Shown here in pieces: positions 6,098 through 13,489 of a stretch of 22,841 nt of DNA (within the stretch, counting starts at the first letter, position 1; each line of letters opens with the position of its first letter). The position numbers and the translations under genes were made by a program. The DNA is from a virus. The stretch is taken from positions 1 through 22,841 of the IMG/VR virus record IMGVR_UViG_3300032088_000095, one strand, 5' to 3'. A model generated the notes under the pieces. That model was not told where the DNA came from, did not search any database, and saw only the letters and a list, made by a program, of their open reading frames with translations.

Positions 6098-7786
6098 ATG
6101 TACCTTAGCCTAAAGGGTTCCCTGGGGCATACCCCCATTACGGACAGGGTAGGCGAGAATCTCCTTCAGATTGCTGAAGGGGCTTCTGCTGCTTATAGCC
6201 TACGTAACCTAGGATCGGACAGCCCTGCGGTTGTCCGTGTTCGTCGTGAAAGTGACAATAACGAACGGGACTTTACGGCTCAGGACATTAGTACCTCGGT
6301 TCTAACGAACTGGGTTAACGAGCAGATCACACCTCCACTTGACCTACGTGAGCTTACAGCTACGGGTCGTGACGGCCCTATCATTGAGGCAGCGGCTGCT
6401 TACAGTCTGCGTAACCTTAGTGACTCCTATACGGGTGATGTAGTCGAGGTTCGTCGTACTAGCGATGACGCAGAGGATTCCTTTACTGCGGCTGAGGTTG
6501 CTGATGGGACGATGGTTGCTTGGGTGGGTGCTGGCAACGACGGCTTCGTCTCCCAATGGTACGACCAGAGTACAACCGCTGGTACACCTAATGCTAACCA
6601 CGCAGTGCAGACGGATGCAGCAAGTCAGCCTAAGATTGTTGACGGTGGGACTTTGGTTTCTGGTGGTATATTAAGCGATGGTGTAGGAACATTCCTAGAA
6701 CTTTACTCTACACTATCAATCAGCGCTGAGTTCGACATTTTCTTTACGGGGACAGCTACAGCTTCAAATTGGACTAGTTTACAGCGTTCTCCCTACGGAT
6801 TTTATACAAACGCTGATTACCCTAGATTTAACGACGATTCCTTTAGATACACGATTGCTGGCTCGGATTCGGGGACGACTAATTACAACAGTGGATTCAC
6901 GATTGGCACTGGCACTCCATTCCTTTACAACTTCAACAGAGATGTATCGGATTCAGTTGGAGCACAAATAAATGGCACTGCTCAAACAAACAGAGTGACA
7001 CTTACTGGCACACATCAAATTAGTCAACTGTTTCGACGGGGTGCTAATACTTCTCAAGTATGGGACGGAACAATGTCAGAGATGATATTCTACGACACCG
7101 ACCAGTCAGACAACCGCACAGCCCTTGAAGCTAACATCGGTAAGGTCTACGGCATCGCTGGTATCCCTGCTTATGATGATACCGTCAACGGCTTTGTAGA
7201 GACTTGGTATGACCAGTCAGGTAATGGCAATGATGCTACTCAGAGTGTTGCTGGTTTGCAGCCAAGGATTGTTGATGCTGGTGCTTTGGTTGCTGGTGGT
7301 ATTGATTTCTCTACTAGTCAATCTTTTGAAGTAAATATTAGCGTAACACGTTCTCATTTATTTTCAGTATTCAGGTCACCTAATGTTGTAACCCCCGTTA
7401 ATGCCGTTCACTTGATTGACGATACTCAGAATTTCCAAACTGTCCATTTTCTTGTACAAACACCAACCAAATACATAAGATTTTTAGGGTCTAATTATAC
7501 TCAGGATGTTGTTTCAATGAATACTGATGGAACGGATAACTTAGTTTCAGCACTTAACCAAACTGCAGTACAAGGAGGTTCTTCACTCCATATAAATGGT
7601 TCTCCAATGACAATTGCTACGACTGATTCGGACAGCTCTATGGTAATCAACAAAATCGGCAAGTCGTTGTGGTCGAACGTTATTAATCAAGTTATGGCTG
7701 AGTGGATTATCTATAACTCCGACCAGTCAGCCAACCGTGCAGCCATCGAAACCAACATTAACAATCAATACGACATTTACAGCTAA
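6098..7786 (+). CDS. Modular lectin-like tail / receptor-binding protein
   Basis: A 562-residue probable tail fibre or receptor-binding protein built from repeated lectin-like units. The header AAYSLRNL...VRR.SD occurs twice, at about residues 31-52 (incomplete copy) and 100-122. WYDQS followed by Q.(K/R)IVD.G (L)V.GG occurs at about 154-190 and 370-401. Each is followed by a beta-rich core of about 140 residues that closes with (S/A)EMIFYDTDQSDNR at about 327-340 or AEWIIYNSDQSANR at about 534-547. This header and WYDQSG block is what I associate with arabinofuranosidase-B-like and LamG/concanavalin-like domains of phage and bacterial surface proteins that bind glycans. No chaperone or peptidase domain is seen. 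It starts one base after the previous stop and its last base overlaps the next ATG. Confidence 0.75.
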   Translation: MYLSLKGSLGHTPITDRVGENLLQIAEGASAAYSLRNLGSDSPAVVRVRRESDNNERDFTAQDISTSVLTNWVNEQITPPLDLRELTATGRDGPIIEAAAAYSLRNLSDSYTGDVVEVRRTSDDAEDSFTAAEVADGTMVAWVGAGNDGFVSQWYDQSTTAGTPNANHAVQTDAASQPKIVDGGTLVSGGILSDGVGTFLELYSTLSISAEFDIFFTGTATASNWTSLQRSPYGFYTNADYPRFNDDSFRYTIAGSDSGTTNYNSGFTIGTGTPFLYNFNRDVSDSVGAQINGTAQTNRVTLTGTHQISQLFRRGANTSQVWDGTMSEMIFYDTDQSDNRTALEANIGKVYGIAGIPAYDDTVNGFVETWYDQSGNGNDATQSVAGLQPRIVDAGALVAGGIDFSTSQSFEVNISVTRSHLFSVFRSPNVVTPVNAVHLIDDTQNFQTVHFLVQTPTKYIRFLGSNYTQDVVSMNTDGTDNLVSALNQTAVQGGSSLHINGSPMTIATTDSDSSMVINKIGKSLWSNVINQVMAEWIIYNSDQSANRAAIETNINNQYDIYS

Positions 7787-8019
7787 TGTACTTAATCTAC
7801 TCAACTGAAGAGGTCGCTATAGAGCGAGCCGACGAAGAAGGCAAGTATCATCAATTCGCTTACTGGACTGAAGGCAAAGGAACTCGCTGGTTGACTAAGC
7901 CAGTACCTACTGCTGACGGCAAGTGGGCATTGGATGTCTCCGAGTATGAGTTGGACGGTCTTGAAGAGGCTTCAGTTGAGTCAAGTTATTTACCAGTAGA
8001 AGTAAGTGAGGAAATCTAA
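7786..8019 (+). CDS. Small hypothetical protein (77 aa) after tail fibre
   Basis: A 77-residue acidic protein: MYLIYSTEEVAIERADEEG, a central aromatic YHQFAYWTEGKGTRWLTKP, then an acidic C-terminus. The start ATG overlaps the stop of the lectin-like gene (TAATG), and its own stop overlaps the next ATG, so it is translationally coupled on both sides. There is no membrane segment. The small size and the position right after a fibre gene are those of fibre assembly chaperones or small accessory proteins, but no recognisable motif supports this, so function is unknown. Confidence 0.7.
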   Translation: MYLIYSTEEVAIERADEEGKYHQFAYWTEGKGTRWLTKPVPTADGKWALDVSEYELDGLEEASVESSYLPVEVSEEI

Positions 8020-8183
8020 TGCAAGACATCGTGTACAAATCAACAATTGGAACTGGAGGCTTTATCGCTACAATTGAACTCGGTCACATCAATGAACTTT
8101 TAGGACTAGTTGTAGGTCTTGCTACTCTGGTCTATATGACTGCATCAGCAGTCAAAGTAATCAAGGAACTAAAGGACAAATAA
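8019..8183 (+). CDS. Tiny membrane protein, holin candidate 1 (54 aa)
   Basis: A 54-residue protein starting by TAATG overlap with the previous stop. It has one hydrophobic segment at about residues 24-44 (NELLGLVVGLATLVYMTAS) followed by a basic tail (VKVIKELKDK), so one transmembrane helix with a positively charged cytoplasmic end is expected. This short single-helix layout fits small phage holins or pinholins, which time lysis by piercing the inner membrane. It precedes a second tiny membrane protein and a spanin-like pair. No family name is certain; the lysis role rests on topology and neighbours. Confidence 0.6.
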   Translation: MQDIVYKSTIGTGGFIATIELGHINELLGLVVGLATLVYMTASAVKVIKELKDK

Positions 8184-8184
8184 T

Positions 8185-8373
8185 ATGAAAGAGATTATTA
8201 CATACCTAGTATCAAACGTGGACAGCATTGTTGCTGCCCTTACTGCTATTGTAGCCGCTGCATCAGCTATCGCTGCACTTACCCCTACGCCAACCGACGA
8301 CAGCTTTGTAGCTAAAGCATACAAGATTGTGGACTGGCTTGCACTTAACGTAGGCAAAGCGAAGGACAAATGA
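8185..8373 (+). CDS. Small membrane protein, holin candidate 2 (62 aa)
   Basis: A 62-residue protein with a hydrophobic Ala-rich segment at about 13-32 (DSIVAALTAIVAAASAIAAL), then TPTPTDDSFV and an amphipathic KAYKIVDWLALNVGKAK. The pattern of Ala-rich helix, TPTP..D and ALN.GKAK is one I recall from small transmembrane proteins of marine phages that are often placed in lysis regions. It is a probable holin, or an antiholin partner to the preceding gene. AAGGACA lies 8-14 bases upstream and may act as a ribosome binding site. Its stop overlaps the next start (ATGA at 8370-8373). Confidence 0.65.
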   Translation: MKEIITYLVSNVDSIVAALTAIVAAASAIAALTPTPTDDSFVAKAYKIVDWLALNVGKAKDK

Positions 8374-8570
8374 TCTCGGTTATTGTTCAGTTGCTAATAG
8401 CATTCCCGAAGATCGGGGCTATGTTTCTGAAGGTACGTACTGCATATGTTAAAGAACTTGCTACTAGGCGTTACAATAAGCACAATGCTGATATTCAGCA
8501 ATGGGTGCGTGACTCTAAAGCAGAGCAGGATACCAGAGTTCATACAGGAACTGAACAGCCACGAGTTTAG
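8370..8570 (+). CDS. Probable inner-membrane spanin (Rz-like, 66 aa)
   Basis: A 66-residue protein with an N-terminal hydrophobic stretch (MISVIVQLLIAFPKIGAMF) then a charged, largely helical tail (VRTAYVKELATRRYNKHNAD). A second gene encoding a lipoprotein begins inside it in the +1 frame at 8446, reproducing the overlapping Rz/Rz1 arrangement in which an inner-membrane spanin and an outer-membrane lipoprotein join to fuse the membranes in the final lysis step of Gram-negative hosts. It is much shorter than classic Rz (about 150 residues). It starts by ATGA overlap with the holin candidate. The role is inferred from topology and gene overlap. Confidence 0.6.
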   Translation: MISVIVQLLIAFPKIGAMFLKVRTAYVKELATRRYNKHNADIQQWVRDSKAEQDTRVHTGTEQPRV

Positions 8571-8634
8571 TCCAGAAGAAAGACAAACTATAGGAGAAAT
8601 CCTTAACTACATTAACCAGCTAGAAAATCAATAA
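8446..8634 (+). CDS. Probable outer-membrane spanin lipoprotein (Rz1-like)
   Basis: A 62-residue protein with a lipoprotein-type signal: MLKN, a hydrophobic LLLGVTISTMLIF, then SNGC, with Cys at residue 21 as the likely lipid-modified N-terminus. The mature part is about 42 residues and helical (PEERQTIGEILNYINQL). The first 125 bases overlap the preceding gene in another frame, as with Rz1 inside Rz. The lipobox is not ideal (S-N-G-C rather than L-A-G-C), and the mature chain lacks the proline-rich stretch of classic Rz1. If correct it implies a Gram-negative host. Confidence 0.6.
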   Translation: MLKNLLLGVTISTMLIFSNGCVTLKQSRIPEFIQELNSHEFSPEERQTIGEILNYINQLENQ

Positions 8635-8635
8635 T

Positions 8636-8782
8636 ATGCCAAAGGACGCTTGCTACAAAAAGGTTAAATCCAGATATAAAGTATTTCCAAGTGCGTACGC
8701 AAGTGGAGCTATAGCTAAGTGTAGGAAGGTTGGTGCTTCTAATTGGGGAAAGAAAAAAGCAAACATGGGTCGAAAGAAATAG
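8636..8782 (+). CDS. Basic 48-residue protein, conserved phage motif
   Basis: A 48-residue basic protein, one base after the previous stop. It consists almost wholly of the block KDACYKKVKSRYKVFPSAYA then SGAIAKCRKVGASNWG, followed by a Lys-rich tail (KKKANMGRKK). I recall the same block in marine phage virion-region proteins and in some giant viruses, where it may be free-standing or fused at a C-terminus. About a third of the residues are Lys or Arg, and two Cys are present. Function is not known; nucleic acid binding is plausible from charge. It heads a run of three basic genes. Confidence 0.75.
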   Translation: MPKDACYKKVKSRYKVFPSAYASGAIAKCRKVGASNWGKKKANMGRKK

Positions 8783-9058
8783 ATGGCAGTTCGCAAAACA
8801 GCAAGGGGTGCATCCCTCAAGAGGTGGTTCAAGGAGGACTGGGTGGATGTCAAGTCAGGAAAGCCCTGCGGACGACGCAAGGGAGAAAAGCGAGAAACGC
8901 CCTATTGCAGACCATCAAAGCGTGTAAGCTCGAAGACCCCAGCGACTGCATCCGAAATTACTCCAGCACAAAAGAAAAAGCGTGTAGCACAGAAAAAGAA
9001 ACTAGGTCAACCCAAGGGCAAGCCCCGTAGAGTTCAAAGTATACGGAGGAAGAAATAG
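8783..9058 (+). CDS. Basic DUF5872-like protein
   Basis: A 91-residue, highly basic protein starting directly after the preceding stop (TAG-ATG). The N-terminal half carries LKRWFKEDWVDV, SGKPCGRRKGEKRETPYCRP then SKRVSSKTPAT, which is the pattern I associate with DUF5872 of phages and large eukaryotic viruses. The C-terminal half is a low-complexity tail of Lys, Arg, Gln and Pro. Two conserved Cys (in KPCGR and PYCRP) could bind metal. Other open frames across this stretch (8730-9030) are discounted because this one matches the family. Role unknown; possibly a virion DNA-binding or packaging protein. Confidence 0.8.
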   Translation: MAVRKTARGASLKRWFKEDWVDVKSGKPCGRRKGEKRETPYCRPSKRVSSKTPATASEITPAQKKKRVAQKKKLGQPKGKPRRVQSIRRKK

Positions 9059-9304
9059 ATGAGAAAAATTCACAAAAGTAAAAAGGGTGGTCTAACTGCG
9101 GCTGGAAGAGCCCACTTCAAGCGAAAGACTGGAGCTAACCTAAAAGCACCAGTCACCGAGTCCAACCCAAAGGGCAAAAAGAAGGCCAGAAAGAAATCAT
9201 TCTGTGCTAGAATGTCTGGTGTAAAGGGTCCAATGAAGGACTCCAAGGGTAGACCAACCCGTAAGGCACTTGCGTTAAGCAGGTGGAAATGTCAAAAAAA
9301 ATAA
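9059..9304 (+). CDS. Basic DUF6321-like protein
   Basis: An 81-residue, Lys/Arg-rich protein starting immediately after the previous stop, with a good ribosome binding site (GGAGGAAG) about 8 bases upstream. Blocks GGLTAAGRAHFKRKTGANLK, APVTESNPKGKK, KKSFCARMSGVKGPMKDSK and GRPTRKALALSRWKC match what I recall as DUF6321, found in marine phages and nucleocytoplasmic large DNA viruses. Function is unknown. It is the third consecutive basic gene, and the group is likely expressed as a unit. The next gene begins three bases after its stop. Confidence 0.82.
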   Translation: MRKIHKSKKGGLTAAGRAHFKRKTGANLKAPVTESNPKGKKKARKKSFCARMSGVKGPMKDSKGRPTRKALALSRWKCQKK

Positions 9305-9307
9305 ACA

Positions 9308-10837
9308 ATGAGCCTAGGTAATACGAGTGTACATCAGAGGGGTGAAATCCCAGAAATTACAAAGCTACCCAATGGACGCATTAGGGTAGTTCGTCGTTTT
9401 GAGAAGTTTACACGGGAGGATGTTGATAACGCAAACTTGGGTTCCCTCCTTGGGGACTTCGGTGACTTGGATACAGCGGGCGAGCAAATAACAAATCAGG
9501 GTTACACTAATTGTAGATTAATTTCCGTAGAGGTTGACACGCGTGTTAACTCCGCAACGAATACAGAGAATCCTTTGCTCGTACAGACCTACGAAACACT
9601 CACAAATCAATTTGTTGAAATTACGGATCCCATTGTAGAGATTCAGGAGAATGGTCTAGCTAAGATAACAAAAACATACAGAGCTATCTCTGGGACCACT
9701 CCACCCAGAAAAATTGCCGTAGATGCAGCATATGCAGTTACAAACCCAACAAACCAAGTTACTGTTATTGCATCCGAAGGAAGTGGTACTTATAAGCCAA
9801 ATGCAAACTTTACCAAGTGGATTAGAGAGGGAGATGACCCAGAGCAATATCTTTTTCAGAATACATCAGGCGAGAGTGTTTCTTCTGGATGGATATTTTA
9901 TGATACCCTAGACGGAAATCCCATCTACTACTCTGATACAAATGGGTATCTCCCGTGGGAAGTTCAGTGGCCCGCTGCCTCTGGTATTTCGTTTAGTACT
10001 CAAAGTAACTCTACAGTTTATGGCTTACTAGCTAGCTCGGAATTAGAGGATACCACTGCATTTGCTCAACTCACTGAGGTCTATCTAGAGGCTGGTCAAA
10101 TATCCAAATCCGAAGTGCAAGGTCCAGACGGACTTCCAGACACAAAGATGGTAACCTATGTCAGTCAGATTACTGAACCCACCTCAAGTGGAATACTGTT
10201 ATCAAAAAATATTGATAACACTGGGGGTTACAAGATATATACCTACAAGTACCTAGAGGGACCAACTGCGGGATCCACGCCAATTGGCACGCTTCAATCC
10301 TATGAGCAGATAATCGAAGTAAGAAAGGCTGGTTCAGTAACAGCAACGGGTGGATCCAGTAACTCACTCCCATACATAACAAGCATACCACCAAGGATTG
10401 GGAAGGTTAAGGCCACCGTTAGCATTGAGTTGACCTCAATCAATACGGTTAGCGTACCAGTTGCCTACAACTTATCTAACACATCTTGCTCTGCTACAAC
10501 TGTAAACACAAAAGTAACGCCCGTTGGTGTTGAGCAGGGAGGATCGCTGACAGTGGCTGTTTACAATACTAGACAAAGTACATCGCACCAACCCTTTTCC
10601 AACTATTATGCTACTAACACTGCGGACTCTGGGTCAATTACTACTGCGGCAAGTATAGTAAGGGACAACGACAATATCATTGGAGAAACCCTAAACGAGG
10701 TATCCAGCACTGCAATTACCATCACTGGCTCAAGTTCTGCACCAGCAACAACTGGGTTATATGATCAAATTTTAGATCCAGTATTTATTGACGCATCTGG
10801 AACTCAGTTCTACAGGAAGACAAGTTATACGATATAA
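9308..10837 (+). CDS. Putative tail structural protein (509 aa)
   Basis: A 509-residue protein, rich in Thr, Ser, Val, Tyr and Gly with many alternating beta-type segments and no membrane helix, typical of phage tail tube, nozzle or fibre proteins. The N-terminus reads EIPEITKLPNGRIRVVRRFE, and the rest shows repeated strand-turn patterns such as VEVDTRVNSATNTENP and GYKIYTYKYLEGPTAGSTP. No catalytic motif is apparent. Its place between the lysis and basic gene block and two further beta-rich genes suggests part of the tail apparatus. The start ATG at 9308 follows the prior stop by three bases with only A-rich sequence upstream. I do not recognise a named family. Confidence 0.65.
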   Translation: MSLGNTSVHQRGEIPEITKLPNGRIRVVRRFEKFTREDVDNANLGSLLGDFGDLDTAGEQITNQGYTNCRLISVEVDTRVNSATNTENPLLVQTYETLTNQFVEITDPIVEIQENGLAKITKTYRAISGTTPPRKIAVDAAYAVTNPTNQVTVIASEGSGTYKPNANFTKWIREGDDPEQYLFQNTSGESVSSGWIFYDTLDGNPIYYSDTNGYLPWEVQWPAASGISFSTQSNSTVYGLLASSELEDTTAFAQLTEVYLEAGQISKSEVQGPDGLPDTKMVTYVSQITEPTSSGILLSKNIDNTGGYKIYTYKYLEGPTAGSTPIGTLQSYEQIIEVRKAGSVTATGGSSNSLPYITSIPPRIGKVKATVSIELTSINTVSVPVAYNLSNTSCSATTVNTKVTPVGVEQGGSLTVAVYNTRQSTSHQPFSNYYATNTADSGSITTAASIVRDNDNIIGETLNEVSSTAITITGSSSAPATTGLYDQILDPVFIDASGTQFYRKTSYTI

Positions 10838-10843
10838 TAACGT

Positions 10844-11896
10844 ATGGATTTCCAAATTCAAAACTTTAAAGCTCCCCCACCGAGGTTGTCCCCTGACTTC
10901 AACGTATCTGGGATTCCAGATGCATCCTCGGTTACACCAGATGTTCTTGCTGCTCAGGGATTTAATGTATTTCCAGAGAATCCCTATCCTTCTAGTTTCG
11001 AAGGGCAAGATGGGGGTGATCAGGATCCTAATCAAAATACTGGGGATGGCTTGGCTCCATTCGCAATTAAAATCAACGGTGCGGAAGCAGACACTTCGGG
11101 CGGAACGGTTATACCCGCTAGTTCATTCACAATTGGGTGCAATTCAGGTAATTTTACTATAACCCACGAAGGAATCGATGCTGGTGGAACTAGCCCTCGG
11201 ACACTTGGACCAGAGGAACTAGAATTGATTACTAGCTTCAGTGGTGATTTTACAACGGGCGATGGGTTCAAAGAATTTATAGTATTTGGTGTAGTTGTTT
11301 TCTCCAAGAACGCAGATGGAAAAGCCAATGCAATTGTTAGCAGCAATGCTGGTGGTACTTACAATACTAAAATATACGTAAGGGATGCCGAGGGTAGTAG
11401 TCCAGCGTTCGTCGAGGGATTTTCTGAGGGCTTAACGGATAACCCACTTTATATGTTTCGCATAGGAACCGTGCGTGCTACTAAATCAGGATCACTGCGA
11501 AGAGTATACGTAACACAGATGATATCTGGTAACAATGAGATTGGCGACGATCTCCCAACCATCGATACTGACCTATTTGCATTTAAAGTCGTAGATGACA
11601 CAGATGGAACAGTTAGCGTAACAACGGGAACTGTAAACACAGAGACAGCAACGGGCTTAACCCCAGCAGGGAAACCCACTGCACTCTGGCTAAAGGCTAC
11701 CTTTGATACGGATGGTGTGGTTACAGGTGCATCAGTACAAACAAGCTCTGGATCAACCTCCGCAACAGCGGACTACAGGCAGATAGCATCAATTACTTGG
11801 GACGGGGATGTACCTACTATCGTGCAGGGAATCAAGGGAAGTCAAAGCATTGCAAGTTGCGGGTCAACGCACCAATGGGGGACACTGTATAGCTAA
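10844..11896 (+). CDS. Putative tail fibre-like protein (350 aa)
   Basis: A 350-residue, beta-rich protein with an N-terminal proline-rich linker (FKAPPPRLSPDFNVSGIPDA) and a disordered acidic stretch (EGQDGGDQDPNQNTGDG), then repeated Gly/Thr/Ser-rich strands (AEADTSGGTVIPASSFTIG, SGSTSATADYRQI) and a terminal CGSTHQWGTLYS. The layout of a short anchor, a linker and a beta-rich distal part resembles fibre or tail-tip proteins. There is no enzyme motif. The last base overlaps the next start (TAATG). A TATAAT at 10833-10838 lies just upstream but partly arises from tandem stop codons of the preceding gene. Family unknown. Confidence 0.62.
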   Translation: MDFQIQNFKAPPPRLSPDFNVSGIPDASSVTPDVLAAQGFNVFPENPYPSSFEGQDGGDQDPNQNTGDGLAPFAIKINGAEADTSGGTVIPASSFTIGCNSGNFTITHEGIDAGGTSPRTLGPEELELITSFSGDFTTGDGFKEFIVFGVVVFSKNADGKANAIVSSNAGGTYNTKIYVRDAEGSSPAFVEGFSEGLTDNPLYMFRIGTVRATKSGSLRRVYVTQMISGNNEIGDDLPTIDTDLFAFKVVDDTDGTVSVTTGTVNTETATGLTPAGKPTALWLKATFDTDGVVTGASVQTSSGSTSATADYRQIASITWDGDVPTIVQGIKGSQSIASCGSTHQWGTLYS

Positions 11897-13182
11897 TGAG
11901 CATTTTTTCCTGTTGTGAACGTGAGGACGAAACTAAGTACCTACATACTTGTGGGTGTCCAAGCGTACAATTAATAACTTCGTCCGAAAAAAGAGACCTG
12001 TCATTGTGCGGTCACTCTGAATACGGCAGCACTCCAAGCAGTCCACCGAAAAAATACCTAACGGAAACGCAGACCGTGGACGGCGGGCAATCCAACGGGA
12101 TTATTACGATATATACGTGTGCGGAGCCATTCGTAAAAGTCGATGATCAATGCTATAGAATTGATGATGGGGTTTGTTATTACAGAAATGAAGCTGGGAC
12201 CCAGTGCAACTATACTCAATCAACATTTTGCGATGGCAATAACTACGTCACTACTTGTATAACTGGACCGAAATATTCACGAAATATAACTACCGTACAA
12301 ACTACCAGTGCCTTCACAAAGACAGATTATGTTGACACCATAACATATGATTCATCAACTTGTCAGCCGACTACAGTAAGGACTGGGGCTGGTCACGTTT
12401 ACACACCACAACAAGGGGATACAAGCACATCGTGTCCATCTCCAAATCAAGTAGATTCGCTGGGACAAGGATTCCCGAGAACATTTACTGACGTAACCCC
12501 TCCATTCACAGATACTAAGACAGCAAAACAAAATGGAAGTAAATTGCTCACCTCATATGGTAACCCCGACACCATTGACCTAACTACTTCCTATCAGGGA
12601 GTATATTTAGGGAGTGGATGCATATCAAGACCAACTTTTACGGGTGCAGGAAACCAGTCAAGTACTTATGGTAGAATAACAAATTATCAACTCTTAAGTG
12701 AAGACACAGAAGCCAACGCACTAAGTAGATCTCAGTTGATAGAGGGGACTGATTCATACTCGTCTATTGGAGTTAGGGGTGCATCTTATAACAGTAGTCC
12801 GTTCTCTTGGAGTATACAATCGGCTCAATACGCATTATTGTTTAAAGGATTGATTGTAGGGAAGTCCTATGAATCAGGTGGCTTACCATTTGGCTCCGCT
12901 GAAATTGGGGAAACCTATGAGGAGGAAACTAATATACCAATCCCCAGCTTTACCGCAACGGATACATTCTACATAATAGGCGGAACCCTAAACGTCACCC
13001 CAGAGGAATTTAAGGAAAACAACTTCAGCTTAAACCCAAATAGTTATAGTGGATTATCTTCAGGGGATCTAGTTATTACACCCACTGAAGATGTGCAGGA
13101 AGCAGATGGGTACAAATACAAAGTACAGAGCTACTCATTTGGCAGTGAACCCGATTTATACATTCAACTAGAGCAGTCGTGA
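11896..13182 (+). CDS. Cysteine-rich putative tail protein (428 aa)
   Basis: A 428-residue protein with 14 cysteines, all in the first 242 residues (6, 7, 19, 21, 38, 75, 86, 94, 104, 112, 121, 156, 180, 242), including CC and CGC near the start. The rest is Ser/Thr/Tyr-rich and likely beta-structured, with a C-terminal TYEEETNIPIPSFTATDTFY region. No signal peptide, so disulfides would have to form after release, or the cysteines bind metal. It starts by TAATG overlap and ends in a GTGA overlap with the next gene, which is also Cys-bearing. Context suggests a tail or baseplate-like component. I do not recognise the family. Confidence 0.6.
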   Translation: MSIFSCCEREDETKYLHTCGCPSVQLITSSEKRDLSLCGHSEYGSTPSSPPKKYLTETQTVDGGQSNGIITIYTCAEPFVKVDDQCYRIDDGVCYYRNEAGTQCNYTQSTFCDGNNYVTTCITGPKYSRNITTVQTTSAFTKTDYVDTITYDSSTCQPTTVRTGAGHVYTPQQGDTSTSCPSPNQVDSLGQGFPRTFTDVTPPFTDTKTAKQNGSKLLTSYGNPDTIDLTTSYQGVYLGSGCISRPTFTGAGNQSSTYGRITNYQLLSEDTEANALSRSQLIEGTDSYSSIGVRGASYNSSPFSWSIQSAQYALLFKGLIVGKSYESGGLPFGSAEIGETYEEETNIPIPSFTATDTFYIIGGTLNVTPEEFKENNFSLNPNSYSGLSSGDLVITPTEDVQEADGYKYKVQSYSFGSEPDLYIQLEQS

Positions 13183-13466
13183 TAAAACCAAAAAAGAAAA
13201 TAACTTCCTGCGAGGACACGAAGGGCGGATGCTTCAAGCAGGTATTCAAAGAAGAGCCAGAGGATCAATTAATTGATGTGGATTCATTGACATTTGAGCA
13301 ACTTACGGGGTTAAAACAAAACCCAGTTGGCCTAGGTGACCGTGTGGAACGCATAGCACAACCCATAGCTAGGGTCATAGACAAGGTAGCTGGTACAAAC
13401 ATTCAAGGCTGCGGAGCCTGTCAGAAACGCAAAGAATATTTAAACAAGAAGTTCCCCAAAACTTAA
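13179..13466 (+). CDS. Four-cysteine small protein (95 aa)
   Basis: A 95-residue protein with a GTG start that overlaps the preceding stop (GTGA at 13179-13182). It holds a C(11)-x6-C(18) pair and a C(78)GAC(81) pair, which could form one metal site or disulfides. The block RIAQPIARVIDKVAGTN then IQGCGACQKRKEYLNKKFP at the C-terminus is one I recall in small proteins encoded near tail genes of many aquatic phages. No function is known. It ends shortly before a promoter-like element in front of the 626-residue internal protein gene. Confidence 0.7.
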   Translation: MIKPKKKITSCEDTKGGCFKQVFKEEPEDQLIDVDSLTFEQLTGLKQNPVGLGDRVERIAQPIARVIDKVAGTNIQGCGACQKRKEYLNKKFPKT

Positions 13467-13474
13467 ACCCCTTA

Positions 13475-13483
13475 TGGTACAAT
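13475..13483 (+). promoter_or_regulatory. Extended -10 element, predicted leaderless start
   Basis: TGG-TACAAT (TACAAT at 13478-13483), with no clear -35. The ATG of the next gene at 13490 is seven bases past the hexamer, so its A would be the transcription start; there is no Shine-Dalgarno site. The geometry is identical to that at 5824-5836, and the six bases after the hexamer are similar (AACAAT versus ACAATT). Confidence 0.5.
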
Positions 13484-13489
13484 AACAAT

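Noticed and set aside
6098-7786. Diversity-generating retroelement target in the receptor-binding gene
   Set aside because: Repeats exist but there is no reverse transcriptase, no template repeat with adenine-biased differences, and no IMH-like element in the window.
10833-10838. TATAAT six bases before the ATG at 10844
   Set aside because: It comes from tandem stop codons of the preceding gene, lacks a TGn and any -35-like hexamer, so a promoter is not supported beyond coincidence.
10788-11162. 124-codon open frame overlapping the start of the 350-residue gene
   Set aside because: It is out of frame with two well-placed neighbours and its translation shows no protein-like pattern.
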